This document shows positions 17,088 through 26,199 of a stretch of 64,000 nucleotides of DNA, piece after piece (position 1 is the stretch's first letter; each line of letters opens with the position of its first letter). The notes beneath the pieces were generated by a model. The model was not told where the DNA came from. It worked only from the letters and a program-made list of their open reading frames with translations, and ran no database searches. The stretch lies in assembly GCA_965203725.1 (NCBI GenBank), contig CBDBDH010000001.1:806001-870000 (forward strand), in the 5' to 3' direction. The DNA comes from WTFY01 sp965203725 (GTDB taxonomy: Bacteria; Pseudomonadota; Gammaproteobacteria; UBA4575). A program made the position numbers and the translations under genes.

Positions 17088-18263
17088 CTACCAGTCCTCG
17101 GATTGGGAGGAGTAGACGTGGTCCGGCAGCCTGTAGCTGATGCCCACGTCATCGTACTGTGAAACATCGAGGACCTGGGCAAAGTTTTCCGCCTTGATCG
17201 CTTTCTTGTCCCGCCGCATGCGGTCGATGGCCTGCAGAAACCTCCATTTGTACAGCGAGGTCACCTTTCCCCTTTTCGGAAAACGCAGCAAGTCGGCCAT
17301 CTCGTGCCCGAGCAGGGAGCGGGAGATCCCGTAGGCCAGGCTCTTGACCGCCTTGGCTTCGCGGGGGGATTCGATGTTCGCCACCACCGGGATGGCATTG
17401 ATCAGCGAGTTCGCCATGATCACGGAATCCAGCCCCGGCGGGGGCTCACACTTCAGGCCGGTGGCCAGCAGGTTCGCTGCCTCCTCCCGATTGGTGAAGA
17501 GTATGGATTCCGGCACCCCCATCAGGTAGCCCGTGTAGCGCCACAGGCGCATCACGCTTTCTTCCTGTTCGCTGGTGTACTGGGCACCGATCTGGGCGGA
17601 GTGCTGCAGCAGGCGCAATGAAAACACGACGCTTGCCAGCCCCAGGTGGGCGGCACTCACCGGCACCCCCCAGGACTCCTCGTGCCAGTCCTGGCAGCGT
17701 GCCATCAGCTGTCTCACCTGGGTATGGACAAAGCGCACGCGCATGGTGGTTTTCCAGCCTTCCCCGTCACGCTCCAGCCCGCCGGGGAAAAAGATCTCCA
17801 TCAGGTGACGGTTGTTCTGGCGCAGGCGCCGGTCACCGGGGCCTCGCGTCACCCGCCCGGTGATGTTGAAGGACTTGGCGATCAGCGTGGTGAAACCCTC
17901 GATCAGGGTCCCGCAGACAAAGGCCACCAGCATGTTGTTTACTTCCGTGTAGAAGACTCGCGCGGCCGGCTCAAAGTCCTTGAGGTCACACCAGGGTGGC
18001 GGGGTGTTGACCTGGTCGAAGAAATCGCGCAGGGCCTGGGGCGCCTGGCGCATTTCGTCCTCGTCGTTTTCGATGCCTGCGCCCACCCAGCGGTGCAGTT
18101 CCGCAGGCGGCAGGTCGGCGAGCTCGGCCATCACGGGATCCAGCAGGGGGTCGCCGATCATGGTGTGGCGCAGATAGTTGTCTGCGATGACCGCATCGTG
18201 TTCGCGGGCCTCCTGGTAGCCCTTGGCGTATGCGCGTGGAACGGTGATTGCATTGGGAATCAT
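17088..18263 (-). CDS. MpaB-family oxygenase (DUF2236, latex-clearing-protein fold)
   Basis: A 391-residue cytoplasmic protein of the MpaB/Lcp superfamily, alpha-helical b-type haem enzymes; Lcp cleaves polyisoprene. The core Arg-Val-Arg-Phe-Val-His-Thr-Gln-Val-Arg and the following HLGLASVVFS carry the candidate haem-ligand histidines. No signal peptide is seen. The gene precedes the RND exporter by five bases, suggesting modification of a hydrophobic compound followed by export. Its ATG overlaps the TGA of the upstream tnpB in an ATGA. The substrate is unknown and the haem assignment is inference from the family. Confidence 0.7.
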   Translation of the reverse strand: MIPNAITVPRAYAKGYQEAREHDAVIADNYLRHTMIGDPLLDPVMAELADLPPAELHRWVGAGIENDEDEMRQAPQALRDFFDQVNTPPPWCDLKDFEPAARVFYTEVNNMLVAFVCGTLIEGFTTLIAKSFNITGRVTRGPGDRRLRQNNRHLMEIFFPGGLERDGEGWKTTMRVRFVHTQVRQLMARCQDWHEESWGVPVSAAHLGLASVVFSLRLLQHSAQIGAQYTSEQEESVMRLWRYTGYLMGVPESILFTNREEAANLLATGLKCEPPPGLDSVIMANSLINAIPVVANIESPREAKAVKSLAYGISRSLLGHEMADLLRFPKRGKVTSLYKWRFLQAIDRMRRDKKAIKAENFAQVLDVSQYDDVGISYRLPDHVYSSQSEDW

Positions 18264-19477
18264 ATACTTAACCGCAAGGGACCCGAAGTATCCATTTGAC
18301 GCTTCCCAGGCCGGGTAACCCCGCCACCTCCACGTCCAGTCGCCTCATTCCCGAAGGCCAGTATGTTCAATGCGGCATTGCAATCCGCATGGTCCCGATA
18401 CCCGCAGGCCACACATTCATGGTAGGCCCGGGTCTTTCTGTTCTTTTTGTCGATGTGTCCGCACGCATGGCAGGCCTGGCTGGTGTACGCAGGATTGACC
18501 TTCGTCACGCTGGCCTTGTAGCCGAGGTAGTGCTCCAGCTTGTACCAGCCTGAACTGAGGATGCCCCGGTTCAGTCCGGCCTTCTGCTTCACGTGCTTGC
18601 CCGGATGCTCTTTCGCGCCCTTGGCCGAGGCCGTCATGCCTCTTGTATCCAAATCTTCAAAGTAAGCCACGTTGTACTTGTTGGCAATCTCCCTTGAGAC
18701 CTGGTGGCACCAGTCGGTGCGCGCCTGCACGATCTTCTGCTGGGTGCGCGCGGCCAGGTTCTTGGCTTTAAGATAACGGTTGCTCGGTTTGACCCCCTGC
18801 TTGCGGCTGCCGCGCTGCCTTCTTGCCATCATTCTTTGGTAACGCCGTTTCCTGGCTTCCAGCTTCTCCAGATCAGGCGTGTAATGCACCACGCCGTCGG
18901 AGCGGGCGATCTGGCCGACGTTGCGGTCGATCCCTACTGGCTTGATCGTAGTAGGCAGGGCCGTGATCTCGACCTCGTACACGATATACGCATACCAGCC
19001 TCGGGCTTCCCGCTTGATCGTGCCCGATACGGACTTGGCATTGGAGTAGGGATTGTGACCCCTGAGCTTGACCTGGCCGATCCTTTGAATGTGAAGATAC
19101 TCACCTTGCAGTCTGAACATGCCTGAGCCCAGCGGGAACGAGGGTACATGGTCGTACTGAGGCTTGAAGCGAGGAAGGCCGCCTTGGCCTGCATAGAATT
19201 TCTTGTACCCCGTCTCGATGGGTTTCAACGACAGGCGCACGATGGCGCAAGAGTAGTCCTGCAGCCACTTCTCCTGGTGCTTGCGCCAGATGGCAAACAG
19301 CTTGCCGTTGCTGTACCAGCGCGGGTCACATCGCCCGCACCATTTGTAGTCATCCCTGAGCTTGCCGACGAAGTGGTTCCACGTGAACCGGCAGGCCTCG
19401 GCCGTGCCCTGCAGCTTGCGGGCCTTGGTGCGGGAACCGGGGTGCAGGCGGTAGCGGATGGTGCGATGCGTTTTCAT
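18260..19477 (-). CDS. tnpB: TnpB, RNA-guided nuclease of IS200/IS605 family (solitary)
   Basis: A 405-residue TnpB/OrfB. The RuvC triad is complete: D184 (VGIDRNVGQ), E274 (YFEDLDTRG), D365 (HADCNAAL). The zinc ribbon C336-x2-C339 and C355-x2-C358 is intact and the N-terminal helix-turn-helix region is present. TnpB proteins cleave DNA guided by an RNA from the element's right end. I start at the ATG at 19477, where the family's KTHRTIRYRL begins; the open frame beyond is unrelated. No tnpA lies nearby, so it is an IS1341-type element. Its last bases overlap the oxygenase start. Confidence 0.92.
   Translation of the reverse strand: MKTHRTIRYRLHPGSRTKARKLQGTAEACRFTWNHFVGKLRDDYKWCGRCDPRWYSNGKLFAIWRKHQEKWLQDYSCAIVRLSLKPIETGYKKFYAGQGGLPRFKPQYDHVPSFPLGSGMFRLQGEYLHIQRIGQVKLRGHNPYSNAKSVSGTIKREARGWYAYIVYEVEITALPTTIKPVGIDRNVGQIARSDGVVHYTPDLEKLEARKRRYQRMMARRQRGSRKQGVKPSNRYLKAKNLAARTQQKIVQARTDWCHQVSREIANKYNVAYFEDLDTRGMTASAKGAKEHPGKHVKQKAGLNRGILSSGWYKLEHYLGYKASVTKVNPAYTSQACHACGHIDKKNRKTRAYHECVACGYRDHADCNAALNILAFGNEATGRGGGGVTRPGKRQMDTSGPLRLSI
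18264..18291 (-). ncRNA. Candidate omega-RNA / right-end hairpin of the tnpB element
   Basis: An inverted repeat, AAGTAT with ATACTT separated by 16 bases, lies at the tnpB 3' end just before the oxygenase ATG. TnpB guide RNAs are made from this position in known elements, with the guide in flanking DNA. If so here, the guide would lie in the first codons of the oxygenase gene. Only the hairpin is seen; the RNA is inferred. Confidence 0.3.
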
Positions 19478-19691
19478 TGCGGACTTAAGTAAATTCCCCT
19501 TATTTTTCAGGTTCCCTTCATCCACGGTCAGGCGCCCGGACTGTGACCTGCAGGCAAGTCGGCCCAAGCCTGCGCCGAATACTCCTGATTCCCAACTGAC
19601 ACGATGGTTCGCGGGCCCTCGGAGCCCCTTGAATGATACTATCGAACCTATACAAAATACCACGGCGAGTGACAGGTGCCGGGAGTGCCGC

Positions 19692-20087
19692 ATGGATTTG
19701 ATACGTGATGTGCTGACGCTGTCCCCCGTGATCATCGTCTGGTCCGGTTGGATGTTCGGCCTGTCCGTCATCGCCCCGATCGTGCTGCTCCTGTTTCCAG
19801 GTGAGTGGCGCGACCGCATCGTGGTGGCTGCGGCCTCTGCGGCCGTGATCGTGCTGACGCCGCTCTGGCATGCCCAGGTGGGCTATGTTCGCCTGGTCGG
19901 CCTGCCGCACATCGTGATCTGGACCCCGCTCGCCGTCTATCTCTACCGGCGGCGCCTGCACTTCGCTGCGCCCTGGCCGGTGCGCTGGACGGTGGCGGCA
20001 CTGATGGCGACCATCGTGGTCTCCCTCGGCTTCGACTACGTGGACATCCTGCGCTACCTCCTGGGCGAGCGCGCCCCCCTGGTGTGA
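19692..20087 (+). CDS. Small inner-membrane protein of unknown function
   Basis: A 131-residue protein with about four hydrophobic segments (SPVIIVWSGWMFGLSVIAPI, IVVAAASAAVIVLTPLWHA, LPHIVIWTPLAVYLY, WTVAALMATIVVSLGFDYV) and short basic loops. I do not recognise a family. ATG 19692 is chosen as the first good start before the hydrophobic region. It is divergent from tnpB and about 90 bases before coaBC; a GC-rich inverted repeat (ACCCCGG/CCGGGGT near 20112-20138) lies between. Confidence 0.65.
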   Translation: MDLIRDVLTLSPVIIVWSGWMFGLSVIAPIVLLLFPGEWRDRIVVAAASAAVIVLTPLWHAQVGYVRLVGLPHIVIWTPLAVYLYRRRLHFAAPWPVRWTVAALMATIVVSLGFDYVDILRYLLGERAPLV

Positions 20088-20176
20088 CCGCGAAAGCCGC
20101 CTGTGGCGCGAACCCCGGGGTTTTCCGTTCCGGGGTCCGCCATCCAATCCCGGGCCTGATCTGGTAGACTCGGGCC

Positions 20177-21433
20177 ATGTCCCTGACCAACAAGAACATT
20201 CTGCTGGGCGTGACCGGGGGGATTGCGGCCTATAAAAGCGCAGAGCTGGTGCGTGAACTGGTGCAGGCGGGCGCGCAGGTGCGGGTCATCATGACCGAAA
20301 AGGCCAAGGCCTTCGTCACTCCGCTCACCTTCCAGGCCCTGTCGGGCGCTCCTGTGGCCAGCGACGAGTTCGAGTCGCCGCAGGCCGAGCACGGCATGGA
20401 TCACATCACCCTGGCCCGCTGGGCCGACGCGGTCCTGGTTGCCCCGGCCAGCGCCAATACCATCGCCAGGCTCACCCACGGCAGAGCCGACGACCTGCTG
20501 AGCACGCTGTGCCTGGTCACCCGTGCACCGATTGCCCTGGCCCCGGCCATGAACCAGGCCATGTGGTCCCACCCGGCCACCCGCCGCAACTGCGAGACCC
20601 TGAAAAAACGCGGCATCCTGCTGTTTGGCCCGGCTTCGGGCAAGCAGGCCTGCGGGGACGTCGGCGAAGGACGCATGTTCGAGGCACACCAGTTGCTGCT
20701 GTCGCTTGACCATCTGTTCCACACCGGCGAACTCGACGGGCTCAACGTGCTGATCACGGCCGGCCCCACGCGAGAACCGATCGACCCGGTGCGCTACATC
20801 AGCAACCGCAGTTCCGGGCGCATGGGCTACGCGCTGGCCGAGGCGGCCCGCGATGCCGGGGCCAGCGTCGAGTTGGTAACCGGTCCGGTGGACCTGCATG
20901 CAGGCGAGGGAATCCACTGTGTGCCAGTGAGCACGGCCGAGGAAATGCTGGAGGCCGTGCGCCGCCACGTGGACCATCAGCAGATCTTCATCAGCTGTGC
21001 GGCGGTGGCCGATTACCGGCCCGTGGCCAGACAGCCGGACAAGATCAAGAAACTGCATGCCGACCTGTCGCTCACGCTGGTGCGCAACCCGGACATCGTA
21101 TCGGAGGTGGCCCGCCTGCCACGGCGCCCGTTCGTGGTCGGCTTTGCTGCGGAAACCCGAGAACCCGAAAAACATGCGCTGCAAAAACTCGAGCGCAAAC
21201 AGCTGGACATGATCGCCTGCAACAATGTGGCCGACCCGCAGTGCGGGTTTGACAGCGAGGAGAATGCGCTTGAGGTGTACTGGCCGGGCGGGCATCATTC
21301 GCTCGAACAAGACCGCAAGCCCAAGATCGCGCGCGGGCTGATCCGCCTGGTCGCAGAACGTTATGCCAGCACACACAAGCCGGGCAATGTCACAGTCCTC
21401 AAAAAAGTCAAAGACCGAAATCAGAATCCTTGA
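20177..21433 (+). CDS. coaBC: Bifunctional phosphopantothenoylcysteine synthetase/decarboxylase
   Basis: Two consecutive steps of coenzyme A synthesis in one protein. The N-terminal CoaC flavodomain shows GGIAAYKSAELVRELVQ, the catalytic His in EHGMDHITLARWAD, ASANTIARL, and the Cys loop SGKQACGDVGEGRM. The C-terminal CoaB half has GPTREPIDPVRYISNRSSGR and a nucleotide-binding KIARGLIRLVA near the end. The 418-residue length is usual. It overlaps the dut start by 47 bases. Confidence 0.97.
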   Translation: MSLTNKNILLGVTGGIAAYKSAELVRELVQAGAQVRVIMTEKAKAFVTPLTFQALSGAPVASDEFESPQAEHGMDHITLARWADAVLVAPASANTIARLTHGRADDLLSTLCLVTRAPIALAPAMNQAMWSHPATRRNCETLKKRGILLFGPASGKQACGDVGEGRMFEAHQLLLSLDHLFHTGELDGLNVLITAGPTREPIDPVRYISNRSSGRMGYALAEAARDAGASVELVTGPVDLHAGEGIHCVPVSTAEEMLEAVRRHVDHQQIFISCAAVADYRPVARQPDKIKKLHADLSLTLVRNPDIVSEVARLPRRPFVVGFAAETREPEKHALQKLERKQLDMIACNNVADPQCGFDSEENALEVYWPGGHHSLEQDRKPKIARGLIRLVAERYASTHKPGNVTVLKKVKDRNQNP

Positions 21434-21860
21434 TGAGCGCATCGGCCGGGAGATTCCCCTGCCGAGCTATGCCACGCCCGGCTCCGCGGGCATGGACCTG
21501 CGCGCCTGTCTGCAGGAAACCCTGTGCATCGCCCCCGGGGAGTCGGTGCTGATCCCGACCGGGATTTCCATCTATATCCGCGACCCGGGGCTCGCCGCCA
21601 CCATCCTGCCGCGCTCCGGCCTGGGCCACAAGCACGGCATCGTGCTGGGCAACCTCGTCGGCCTGATCGATTCCGATTACCAGGGCCCCCTGATGGTGTC
21701 GCTGTGGAACCGCGGCACGAGCCCCTTCGAAGTCCATGTCGGTGACCGCATCGCTCAACTGGTCATCGTGCCGGTGGTGCAGACCGAGTTCGAAATCGTG
21801 GAGCAATTCGGCATCACGGACCGGGGCGCCGGTGGTTTCGGCCATTCCGGGATCGCCTGA
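21387..21860 (+). CDS. dut: dUTP diphosphatase
   Basis: Hydrolyses dUTP to dUMP, keeping uracil out of DNA and feeding dTMP synthesis; a trimer. All five motifs are visible: PGSAGMDLRA, PRSGLGHKHGI, GLIDSDYQGP, GDRIAQLV and the C-terminal RGAGGFGHSG loop. The ATG at 21387 gives 157 residues, about the family length. The gene overlaps the end of coaBC in another frame, the common gammaproteobacterial order coaBC-dut-algC-argB-pyrE seen here. Confidence 0.97.
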   Translation: MSQSSKKSKTEIRILDERIGREIPLPSYATPGSAGMDLRACLQETLCIAPGESVLIPTGISIYIRDPGLAATILPRSGLGHKHGIVLGNLVGLIDSDYQGPLMVSLWNRGTSPFEVHVGDRIAQLVIVPVVQTEFEIVEQFGITDRGAGGFGHSGIA

Positions 21861-21880
21861 GCCGCCCTGCGGCGCGCGCC

Positions 21881-23251
21881 ATGCACGTCAACCCGCTCAT
21901 CTTCCGGGCCTACGATATCCGTGGCGTCGTGGAAACGGACCTGACCCCGGACTGTGTGCAACAGATCGGACAGGCGTTGGCCGCCCTGTATCCGCACAAG
22001 AAGCCGGTGGTGATCGCAAGAGACGGGCGGCGGTCCAGCCCGTCGCTGGCCCGGGCCCTGGGCGATGGTCTGCAGGACGGCGGGCGCCCTGTCATCAACA
22101 TCGGCGAGGTGCCGACCCCCCTTCTGTACTACGCCACGCATCTTCTTGAGACCGGCGCCGGCGTGATGGTGACCGGCAGTCACAACCCACCCGAGTACAA
22201 CGGCCTCAAGATCCTGATGGACGGCAGGACCCTGTTCGGCGAAGCCCTGCAAGCCGTCTACCGGCAAATCCTGAAAGGCCCGGTGCACGCACCCCGGGGA
22301 CAGCGTCGCCAGGATGCGGTCCTGGAGCGCTATCTGGACGAGGTATGCGCGGACGTTCGCCTGGAGCGCCCGCTTCGCATCGCGATCGACTGCGGCAACG
22401 GGGTGGCCGGGCCCACAGCCCTGGCCCTGTTTTCCCGGCTGGGCTGCGAGGTCACGGGCCTGTACTGCGAGGTCGATGGCGAGTTCCCCAACCACCACCC
22501 CGATCCCAGCGCCCCGGGGAATCTGTGCGACCTGATCGACTGCGTCACGCGCGAGCAACTGGACCTGGGGCTCGCGTTCGACGGCGACGGCGACCGCCTG
22601 GGAGTGGTCGATGAGCGTGGCCGCGTGCTGTGGCCGGATCGCCAGATGATGCTCTATTCCCGCGACGTGTTGCCACAGCAACCGGGAGGGCGTGTCGTGT
22701 TCGACGTGAAGTGTTCGAAAAACCTGCGCACGGTCATCGAGCAGGCCGGCGGCGAAGCCGTCATGTGGAAAACCGGGCACTCGCTGATCAAGGACAAGAT
22801 GGCAGAGACCGGCGCCGTACTCGGCGGCGAAATGAGCGGGCATGTCTTTTTCAAGGATCGCTGGTACGGCTTTGACGACGCCCTGTACAGTGCGGCGAGA
22901 CTGCTGGAAATCCTGTCCCGGCAATCCCTCCCCGCCAGCCGGTTGTTCGACGCTTTGCCCGATGATGTCTGTACGCCGGAAATCGTCGTTCGCCTGGGCC
23001 AGGACGGCGCCCAGCATGCCTTCATGGAAGCGTTCGCCCAGGCGGTGCGCCTGCCCGGGGCGCAGATCCTGACCATCGACGGGGTGCGGGCCGAGTTCGC
23101 CGCCGGCTGGGGCCTCGTGCGTGCCTCGAATACCACGCCGGCCCTGGTGCTCCGCTTTGAAGCCCGCGATGAGGCGGCGCTGCAGGACATCCAGGCAGCT
23201 TTCCGGGCGCAGTTGCTGAACGTGGATTCCGGGCTAGAATTACCTTTTTAG
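21881..23251 (+). CDS. algC: Phosphomannomutase/phosphoglucomutase
   Basis: Interconverts mannose or glucose 1- and 6-phosphates for LPS and exopolysaccharide precursors. The active-site phosphoserine is in TGSHNPPEYNG, the magnesium loop is FDGDGDRLG, the sugar-binding loop is GGEMSGHVFFK, and a C-terminal phosphate-binding RASNTTP is present. The N-terminus FRAYDIRG is typical; 456 residues. It lies between dut and argB as in Pseudomonas and relatives. Confidence 0.95.
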   Translation: MHVNPLIFRAYDIRGVVETDLTPDCVQQIGQALAALYPHKKPVVIARDGRRSSPSLARALGDGLQDGGRPVINIGEVPTPLLYYATHLLETGAGVMVTGSHNPPEYNGLKILMDGRTLFGEALQAVYRQILKGPVHAPRGQRRQDAVLERYLDEVCADVRLERPLRIAIDCGNGVAGPTALALFSRLGCEVTGLYCEVDGEFPNHHPDPSAPGNLCDLIDCVTREQLDLGLAFDGDGDRLGVVDERGRVLWPDRQMMLYSRDVLPQQPGGRVVFDVKCSKNLRTVIEQAGGEAVMWKTGHSLIKDKMAETGAVLGGEMSGHVFFKDRWYGFDDALYSAARLLEILSRQSLPASRLFDALPDDVCTPEIVVRLGQDGAQHAFMEAFAQAVRLPGAQILTIDGVRAEFAAGWGLVRASNTTPALVLRFEARDEAALQDIQAAFRAQLLNVDSGLELPF

Positions 23252-23277
23252 GCGGCGCGATCCCGGCTAGAATAGCC
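23232..23277 (+). promoter_or_regulatory. Repeated GGCTAGAAT with small hairpin upstream of argB
   Basis: GGCTAGAAT occurs at 23232-23240 and 23265-23273; the second copy forms GGCTA-GAA-TAGCC (23265-23277). TAGAAT resembles a -10 box, with a weak TTTTTA 17 bases upstream of the second copy. It may be the argB promoter or a short attenuating hairpin (CTCTTTT follows). Confidence 0.3.
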
Positions 23278-23305
23278 CTCTTTTGAACGATGCCTGTATC
23301 CGTTT

Positions 23306-24184
23306 ATGAAACCTGAAGACGCCGCCACCGCGGCCAAGGTGCTGATCGAGGCACTGCCCTACATCCAGAAGTTCGCCGGCCAGACCGTGGTCATCAAGTA
23401 CGGCGGCAACGCGATGGTCGATGAAGAGCTGAAAAGCAACTTCGCACGTGACGTCGTGTTGCTCAAGCACGTCGGCATCAATCCGGTCATCGTGCACGGC
23501 GGCGGCCCCCAGATCGCGCAGCTGCTGGAGAAAACCGGCAAGGCGAGCAAGTTCGTGGAGGGCCAGCGTGTCACCGACAGCGAGACCATGGACATCGTCG
23601 AAATGGTGCTCGGCGGGCTGGTCAACAAGGAGATCGTCGAACTGATCAACCAGCAGGGCGGTCGGGCCATGGGGATCACGGGCAAGGATGGCCGCCTGAT
23701 CCGGGCCAAAAAACTGACCCTGAAGCGCGAAGCCGCCGAGACCACCGAGGTCATTGACCTCGGCCATACCGGCGAGGTGGTGGGCATCGACCCCACCCTG
23801 CTGAACCATCTCAAGGGGGATGACTTCATCCCGGTGATTGCACCCACGGCCAGCGATGCGCATGGGGTGGCCCTGAACATCAATGCCGACTCCGTGGCCG
23901 GCAAGGTGGCCGCGGCCCTGCATGCGGAAAAACTGATCCTGCTCACCAATACGGCGGGTGTGCAAAAGGACGGTCAGCTGTTGACCCGGCTGGCTTCCCG
24001 CGAAATCGATTCGCTGATCAAGGACGGCATCATCCGCGACGGCATGCGGCCAAAAACGATGTGTGCCTGGGATGCCCTGGCCTCGGGTGTGAAAACCGTG
24101 CATATCATCGACGGGCGCATCCAGCATGCCGTGCTGCTGGAGCTGTTCACGAGCGAAGGCATCGGCACCCTGCTGTACAGCTGA
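23306..24184 (+). CDS. argB: Acetylglutamate kinase
   Basis: Phosphorylates N-acetylglutamate in arginine synthesis. The amino-acid kinase fold shows KYGGNAMVDE, VHGGGPQI, and the C-terminal GVKTVHIIDGRIQHAVLLELFTSEGIGTL cut into its usual parts (substrate loop and helix). The N-terminal helix (AKVLIEALPYIQKFAGQTVV) is typical of hexameric, arginine-inhibited enzymes. 292 residues. It converges with pyrE with only 14 bases between stops. Confidence 0.96.
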   Translation: MKPEDAATAAKVLIEALPYIQKFAGQTVVIKYGGNAMVDEELKSNFARDVVLLKHVGINPVIVHGGGPQIAQLLEKTGKASKFVEGQRVTDSETMDIVEMVLGGLVNKEIVELINQQGGRAMGITGKDGRLIRAKKLTLKREAAETTEVIDLGHTGEVVGIDPTLLNHLKGDDFIPVIAPTASDAHGVALNINADSVAGKVAAALHAEKLILLTNTAGVQKDGQLLTRLASREIDSLIKDGIIRDGMRPKTMCAWDALASGVKTVHIIDGRIQHAVLLELFTSEGIGTLLYS

Positions 24185-24198
24185 TTTCCGCGCGCGCT

Positions 24199-24864
24199 TC
24201 AGGCCCCGGGCTTGCCGAACGTTTGCAGGTACGAACGGATACGCTTCACCTGCTCCGGGTCGCAGGCGCCGGTGTCTGCATGCTCGATGAGATCCTCGAT
24301 GGTCGCCACCGAGAGCACCTCGATGCCATGGCGCTGCCGGACCCCGTCGGTGGCCAGTTGACCCTGGGTGGCACCCCATTCCCTGCGGTCAAACGCAATC
24401 ACCACAGCCTGCGGCTTTGCCCCGCAACCCCGGATGATCGATATCGCCTCATCCACCGCGGTCCCGGCCGTGAGCACGTCATCCACGATCAGCACCCGTC
24501 CCTGCAGGGGCGCACCGACGACGCTGCCCTGATCGCCATGCAGCTTGGCTTCCTTGCGGTTGAAGGCATAGGGCAGGTTGATGCCGTGTTCCCGGGCCAG
24601 GGTCATGGCGACCGCCGCCACCAGGGGGATGCCCTTGTAGGCGGGCCCGAACAGCATGTCGGCACCGGGCTTGGCCTGCACGATGGCCTCGGCATAAAAG
24701 CGGCTGAGCTGCTCCAGCGACCGGCCGTCATGGAACAGGCTGGTATTGAAGAAATAGGGCGCCACCCGCTTGGACTTGAGCGTGAACTCACCGAACTGGA
24801 TGACGTTGTTCTCCACCGCGAACCGGATGAATGCCTGACTGTTCTTCATGTCCGTTCGGGTCAC
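24199..24864 (-). CDS. pyrE: Orotate phosphoribosyltransferase
   Basis: Adds PRPP-derived ribose phosphate to orotate in pyrimidine synthesis. The PRPP loop is VLIVDDVLTAGTAV and the flexible catalytic loop is NRKEAKLHGDQG; FGPAYKGIPL binds orotate. The GTG at 24864 is favoured because GGGAGGA lies just upstream; an ATG at 24849 is the alternative. The gene follows the deaminase gene with a 36-base gap in the same direction, linking purine salvage and pyrimidine synthesis. Confidence 0.95.
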   Translation of the reverse strand: MTRTDMKNSQAFIRFAVENNVIQFGEFTLKSKRVAPYFFNTSLFHDGRSLEQLSRFYAEAIVQAKPGADMLFGPAYKGIPLVAAVAMTLAREHGINLPYAFNRKEAKLHGDQGSVVGAPLQGRVLIVDDVLTAGTAVDEAISIIRGCGAKPQAVVIAFDRREWGATQGQLATDGVRQRHGIEVLSVATIEDLIEHADTGACDPEQVKRIRSYLQTFGKPGA

Positions 24865-24900
24865 CGGTGTCCTCCCTGTCGTGACGCGGCCCGCCGTCCC

Positions 24901-25938
24901 TTAGCCGTAGCCGGCCACGTAGGCATCGAGTTCACGCAGGTGGGCCGCCCTGGCGGGCTCATCGAGGAAGGCGCCGTTGAATGAATTGCGCGCGATGCGG
25001 TGCAGCTCGTCCACCGTCAGCCCCAGGGCCTGCTGGACCGCCGCATAGTTGTCGTTGATGTAGCCGCCGAAATAGGCCGGGTCATCCGAGTTCACGGTCA
25101 CGGCCAGCCCGTGTTCGAGCATGGTCTTCAGGGGGTGGCGGCGCATCTCGTCCACCACCGCAAGCTTGACGTTCGACAGGGGGCACACGGTCAGCACCGT
25201 GCCTTCGCTTGCGATGCGCCGCATCAGCCCGGGGTCATCCAGCGTGGCGTTGCCATGATCGATGCGGTCCACCCCGAGGATATCGACCGCCTCCTCGACG
25301 TAGGAAGCCGGGCCCTCTTCCCCGGCATGCGCGAGCAGCCGGTAGCCCTGCTCGCGGGCCTGTCGGTACAGCGATGCGAACTTGTGCGGCGGGTTGCCCT
25401 GTTCGGCGGCATCCAGACCGATGCCCACGATCCCTTCACGGTGGGGCCGGGCCTGGTCCAGCATCCTGAGAGCCTCCTCTTCGGACAGATGGCGCCAGAA
25501 GCACATGATCAGCTCGGAGCTGATGCCAAGCTCTCGCCCGGCATCGGTGCGCGCACGCTGGATACCGTGCAGTACGGTCTCGAAACCGATCCCGCGGCTG
25601 GTGTGGCCCTGCGGGTCGAAGAACATCTCCGCATGACGCACGTTGTCGGCCTGGGCGCGCATGAAATAGGCCCAGGTCAGGTCGTAGAAATCCTGTTCGC
25701 TGCGAAGGACTGCCATGCCCTGGAAAAACAGGTCGAGAAATTCCTGCAGGCAGCCAAAATTGTAGGCGGCGCGCGTCTCCTCCACCGACTTGAAACTGAG
25801 CTCCACGCCGTTTCTCTCGGCCAGCGCGAACATCATCTCCGGCTCTAGGCTGCCCTCGATGTGCATGTGCAGTTCGGCCTTGGGCAGCCCGGCAATGAAC
25901 GAGCTCAGGTCCTCCCGGTTGGCATCCGATGCTTGCAT
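24901..25938 (-). CDS. add: Adenosine deaminase family protein, probably adenine deaminase
   Basis: Amidohydrolase with Zn ligands in ELHMHIEGSLEPEMMF, the later HAGEEGPASYVEEA, and Asp-Asp-Pro near VNSDDPAYFGG. The catalytic Glu is in HAGEEGP. The motifs HMHIEGSLEPE and GVDRIDHGNATLDDP resemble the Add subgroup shown to act on adenine in Pseudomonas and fungi, so adenine deaminase is the more likely activity. ATG 25938 gives 345 residues; a GTG six codons upstream (25956) is possible. Upstream member of a likely add-pyrE operon. Confidence 0.85.
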   Translation of the reverse strand: MQASDANREDLSSFIAGLPKAELHMHIEGSLEPEMMFALAERNGVELSFKSVEETRAAYNFGCLQEFLDLFFQGMAVLRSEQDFYDLTWAYFMRAQADNVRHAEMFFDPQGHTSRGIGFETVLHGIQRARTDAGRELGISSELIMCFWRHLSEEEALRMLDQARPHREGIVGIGLDAAEQGNPPHKFASLYRQAREQGYRLLAHAGEEGPASYVEEAVDILGVDRIDHGNATLDDPGLMRRIASEGTVLTVCPLSNVKLAVVDEMRRHPLKTMLEHGLAVTVNSDDPAYFGGYINDNYAAVQQALGLTVDELHRIARNSFNGAFLDEPARAAHLRELDAYVAGYG

Positions 25939-26199
25939 GGTCTCAGGGTCTCTCACTGAAGGCCGAAACGTGCAGGCACGACACGCTGTGCCTTCCCCCG
26001 GTGGTGACAGACTTCTTCCATTTGGTCAAGGCTCAGTTCCCGATGTCAAATGCGTTGATTGTACCTGTCGGTCCACCGGATCGTAAGGACCTTTGTGATC
26101 CCGAAGCGCATGCCGGAGTCCTGTGCCTGGGAGCAATGCTTTTTTCACCATGTGCTGGAACCCTTGTCTCGATGCAGGCGCACCTGCGAAAATAAGCGC

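Noticed and set aside
14695..17115. 806-codon open frame antisense to the RND exporter
   Set aside because: Low-complexity Arg/Asp/His composition typical of a shadow frame; the minus-strand gene has clear membrane helices and motifs.
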